NCBI GenBank assembly: GCA_051453625.1
Contig: JBOZIK010000001.1
Location: 267,476,380-267,540,379 of the forward strand
Direction of reading: 5' to 3'
DNA: 64,000 bases
From: Welwitschia mirabilis
Lineage: Eukaryota; Gnetophyta; Gnetopsida; Welwitschiales
Shown here: positions 60,674 to 64,000 of the stretch, piece by piece
Layout of the letters: each line of letters begins with the position of its first letter
Position numbering within the stretch: the stretch's first letter is position 1
The notes under the pieces: generated by a model
The model's database searches: none
What the model was told of the DNA's origin: nothing
Seen by the model: only the letters and a program-made list of their open reading frames with translations
Made by a program: the position numbers and the translations under genes

Positions 60674-61110
60674 ATCTTTTGTTTTCAGATTAATGGAAAA
60701 CTATATTTGTTTAGACATAAGATTATCAATCAAATAAAAGATTTTGTAAAAACTCCCCCCTAACAATATTTCCCATAAAATTTATATATTACCAAGTAAT
60801 AAACCATTTTTTTAATCATTAATATATATTACTACTCATAAAATCAAGGTAAAAGCTATTTTGTTGATAATTTTTCAAGTAATAAAACATTCATTACTTT
60901 TAATAAAGAGCTAACTACCACATATAAATATGTCTAAAAGTATCATTTTATAGAGGAACTAAAATTGATCATTTCAAATAGAGAAAGAGTAGTTTTTGGA
61001 CTAATAACACCTATAACAATCATAGAAAAAAGGATAAGAAACAATAGTAGAAACAACATTAGCACTATATTTTTCTCCCCTTTTTCATGTCAATGGTAAA
61101 GGAGAGAAAC
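60674..61110 (-). other. Element B 3' untranslated region and polypurine remnants
   Basis: Sense-strand G-rich tracts occur at 60750-60770 (TTAGGGGGGAGTTTT) and 61070-61090 (GAAAAAGGGGAGAAA). Such tracts are common between the third ORF and the 3' LTR of this lineage. The one next to the LTR (about 60674-60690) is AAAACAAAAGAT. Confidence 0.45.
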
Positions 61111-61139
61111 TAAGAGACAAGAATTTAGTGTAACTATTC

Positions 61140-62110
61140 TTCCTATTTAGATTCTTGTTCAGATCCAGGGTCTTCCTCTTATTCTTCTTCTTTTATCTCT
61201 TTATGCTGAGAACTTTTAACCTCTGCTAAAGTATCTACAACATCATAGCTAATCATAGTGAGAGCATCTTTTATGTGATGGATATGAGAGTCTAGCCTTT
61301 TTAGGTAATAAATAATCTCATTAGTAGAGTTCTATTTGAGAGAAAGGGATTTAAAATATTTCTTAAAACTAGAAAAGATATTCATTTGGAAAAGAGTGAT
61401 ACATCCTATGGAAGACATGGTGGTTAAAGTTTTAAACTTGAGGTGCAACTATATCCTAAAATGCCAACAAATATTGGTCATATGGACCAAGGAAGGAAGA
61501 GCCCAAGTCTTATGATATTCAATTTAAGAGACAATATTTTTAAATATGATGGTAGGAGTATCAATGAAGTGATAAGTTCCTACTAAATATAAGATGCAAA
61601 AACCAATACTTAAGAATAATATAAGAAGTGGAAAGGATGATTTTCCATCAAATGAACTTGTCACAGAGTTCTTTAATGACTTTAGCCTTGTCCTTTATGG
61701 AGTTACACAAGGGCTAAAATTCCTCATAGTCTTCTCTAGAGATATTTATGAGGAAAACAGTTAGGTCTAGGATAATCCTTATTCTTCTTTCCAATACAAG
61801 TGTGAAAAGGTGAAGAAATTAGCATCATAAGAGGCATTAATATAAAACATGTGGATAAGCAAAGGATAGATTAAGCTAGATACATTAAGAAAATAGCATA
61901 GATATAACTCATTTATAAGTCTCACCCTATCATAGATCTCTCTTAGATCTCCAATGGTAACTGGTCACTCCTGATAGATAGGTTTCTTATCAAACTTATC
62001 TATGAATCTATCAATGGCTTTCTCTGACATTCTTGAATATAAATAAGTTATATCTTTTCTAGTTGACTTCTTTTACATTGATCTCCTAGAATACCCTTTA
62101 GCCCTAAATT
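61140..62110 (-). pseudogene. Element B third ORF, decayed
   Basis: The sense start region gives MSEKAIDRFIDKFDKKPIYQ and VTIGDLREIYDRV, then hydrophobic blocks, then IHHIKDALTMISYDVVDTLA and an acidic tail with KEIKEEE and GSEQESK. It lies between RNase H and the 3' LTR, as in element A, where SIRE/Maximus elements carry an env-like ORF. I cannot name its function. Confidence 0.55.
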
Positions 62111-62269
62111 GCAATGTTTCTTGAAGATAAAAGATAAAAAGGATGGAAGAAACTAATAAAGGACAAGTGGAAGATAAGCAAAAATGAGGAAGCTAGGGTT
62201 CTAAAAGCTTTTATAAGAGGGGGAAAATAAGTTCATTTTGAGGAAAAATATTAGGTTCATTTCCTTTTA

Positions 62270-63120
62270 TCCACTAAAAACCCTATAGATCTAGTTGACC
62301 ATATTAAGATTCAGTCAACCTATTGAGATGTGAATTAAACTTTTTCTATATTTAGTTAACTAATGCTTTAGTCTAGTCAACCTAACATAAATTAGGTTTC
62401 ATTTAGAATAATTTCAAGTCACAGAGTCAAAACTCTAATCAACTTAACTTATCTAAATCTAATTGACTAAATTAACACTCTAGTCAATCATCTTGCTTTG
62501 AGTTAGAGGATGAAGATAGAACTCCTAGCTTACCTTAAAGGTTTAGAAATTTATTAAAGCTTAGGAGTTTTATAAAGATATCAGCTAGAATTATTTAATA
62601 TTTATAAATTTCATAGAAATATTACCTTTTTCAACTTAATCTCTAAAAAAATGATGTCTAAGTTTGATATGTTTAGCATAAGAATGCTAAGCAAGACCTT
62701 TTGATAGATTAATTNNNNNNNNNNNNNNNNNNNNNNNNNNNNNNNNNNNNNNNNNNNNNNNNNNNNNNNNNNNNNNNNNNNNNNNNNNNNNNNNNNNNNN
62801 NNNNNNNNNNNNNNGGAAAAATAAGTTCATTTTGAGGAAAAATATTAGGTCCATTGCCTTTCATCCACAAAAAACTCTATAGGTCTAGTTGACCATATTA
62901 AGATTCAATCAACCTATTAAGATGTGAATCAAATGTTTTCTAGATTTAGTTAACTAAGGCTTTATTCTAGTCAACCTAACTTAAATTAGATTTAATCTAG
63001 AATAATTTCAAGTCACAGAGTTAAAACTTTAATTAACTCAAATTCTCTAAATCTAGTTGATGAAATTAAAACTCTAGTAAATCATCTTGCTTTCAGTTAG
63101 AGGATGAAGACAGAACTCCT
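62270..63120 (-). other. Element B spacer with LTR-like hexamer cluster
   Basis: At 62288-62500 there are about seven GTCGAC-derived hexamers (GTTGAC, GTCAAC, GTTAAC, GTCAAC, ATCAAC, ATTGAC, GTCAAT). The whole stretch 62220-62714 is repeated at 62815-63305 around a 100-N gap. It lies between RNase H and the third ORF, the same position as the hexamer cluster of element A. Confidence 0.65.
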
Positions 63121-63129
63121 AGCTTATAT

Positions 63130-64000
63130 TGAAGGTTTAGAAATTTGTTAAAGCTCAGGAGTTTTATAAAGATATCAGCTAGCATTATTTAGGATCTATA
63201 AATTTCATAGAAATATTACCTTTTTAACTTAATTTGTAGAAAAATGATGTCTAAGTTTGATATGTTTAGCACAAGAATGCTAAGAAAGACCTTTTGATAG
63301 ATTAATTGTACTCATATTGTTATAAAACATGGATACTTGATCATTGTTAATTGTAAATTTCTTGAGCATCATTTATTTATAGAATATGAAGATAAAAACT
63401 TCCTACTACTATATATTTGGATTATACTATGAAAAGAGAAATAGGACTTTATTTTTTACTTGTCCATTCTACTAAACATGATCTAAGAAAGGAGTAATTT
63501 CTACTTTTTTTTTTTAATCATCCTNNNNNNNNNNNNNNNNNNNNNNNNNNNNNNNNNNNNNNNNNNNNNNNNNNNNNNNNNNNNNNNNNNNNNNNNNNNN
63601 NNNNNNNNNNNNNNNNNNNNNNNNTCCTTATATCTAGCCCAATTTGCATTACTAAATTCTACAAGTTCAAAAGATTTTCCTTTAAGATACTATAACCCAT
63701 TATGTGTCTTACGATTCTTTTAAGAGCTTGGAGATGAGATTCTTTGGGGTTTACCTAAGATCTAGCACATACAATCATGCTAAACATTATATCAGGTCTA
63801 CTAACTTTTAAATATAACAAGTTCTATATCATGCTCCTATAGAAGTTTTATCGATTAATTTCTTATGATCATCAAGTATAACTTTACATGATGTTAACAT
63901 GAGAGTGATAGTTGATTTTGCATTCTTAAGCCTAAATTTCTTTACCAATTCCTTAGCATACTTTAATTGAGAAAATAAAATTCCTTAATTGGTTTTCCTA
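63130..64000 (-). pseudogene. Element B RT C-terminus and RNase H
   Basis: From the window end, the sense strand gives YAKELVKKFRLKNAKSTITL, LTSCKVILDDHKKLIDKTS and, in shifted frames, a SRPDI-like block. After a 100-N gap (63525-63624) it gives GTCLVEWTSKK-like sequence, then AKHIKLRHHF (the KHIxxRHHF block) and MLADIFIKLLSFNKFLN (the LADIFTKPL end). This is the standard copia RT to RNase H end, broken by stops and frameshifts. Confidence 0.85.

Larger units (their letters stand above)
59270..64000 (-). mobile_element. Element B: minus-strand copia (SIRE/Maximus-like), 3' half
   Basis: Read on the minus strand from the window end: RT C-terminus, RNase H, a spacer with GTCGAC-type hexamers, a third ORF, a polypurine tract and the 3' LTR. 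The 5' part lies beyond 64000. The organisation matches element A, and the late LTR block with GAGTGGAG and TATAAAT is shared, so A and B are relatives. It interrupts element F at about 59269. Confidence 0.8.

Overview
This window reads as heterochromatic nuclear DNA of a seed plant, most likely an angiosperm. It is very AT-rich and poor in CG dinucleotides. Almost everything recognisable in it is LTR-retrotransposon DNA of plant lineages: Ty3/gypsy elements of the Tat/Athila group primed by tRNA-Asp, Ty1/copia elements with a tRNA-iMet primer site and an extra 3' ORF (SIRE/Maximus-like), and chromovirus remnants. I see no intact host gene, rRNA, tRNA or CRISPR. Every coding region is a pseudogene broken by stops and frameshifts.

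Layout. I read 1240-54058 as one minus-strand gypsy element (D) split by four later insertions. Its 3' LTR is 1240-2480. Going leftward to rightward it then has a third, env-like ORF (about 3000-5270), a spacer, the integrase C-terminus (8310-8728), the integrase core, RNase H, RT and protease (12427-15800), and gag (16900-18004, resuming at 28082-28420). The primer-binding site is 36976-36993, and the 5' LTR is 36997-37882 plus 53172-54058. The insertions are: a chromovirus LTR remnant H (8729-12426) in the integrase gene; a full-length copia element A (18010-28076) in gag, with a perfect TAGTT target duplication; a short gypsy element E (29161-36190) in the 5' leader; and a gypsy element C (37883-53166) in the 5' LTR, with a TCTTT target duplication. 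The intact LTR copy at 1240-2480 shows the unfilled site for C.

From 54059 on there is a plus-strand chromovirus integrase and chromodomain remnant. It is followed by a plus-strand copia element F (about 55190-59269) cut off by a minus-strand copia element B (59270 to beyond 64000).

Two cross-cutting features stand out. First, decay is dominated by C-to-T and G-to-A transitions: all 22 differences from the tRNA-Asp primer site across three elements are of this type, and the protease Asp of both large gypsy elements is changed to Asn. Second, each family carries its own short CpG-derived palindrome, clustered in its LTR and recurring in its internal non-coding spacers.

Assembly caution: most of the N gaps (usually exactly 100 N) have the same sequence on both sides, from 17 bp to about 900 bp, so the window length is inflated and many apparent local repeats are probably overlapping contigs or alleles.
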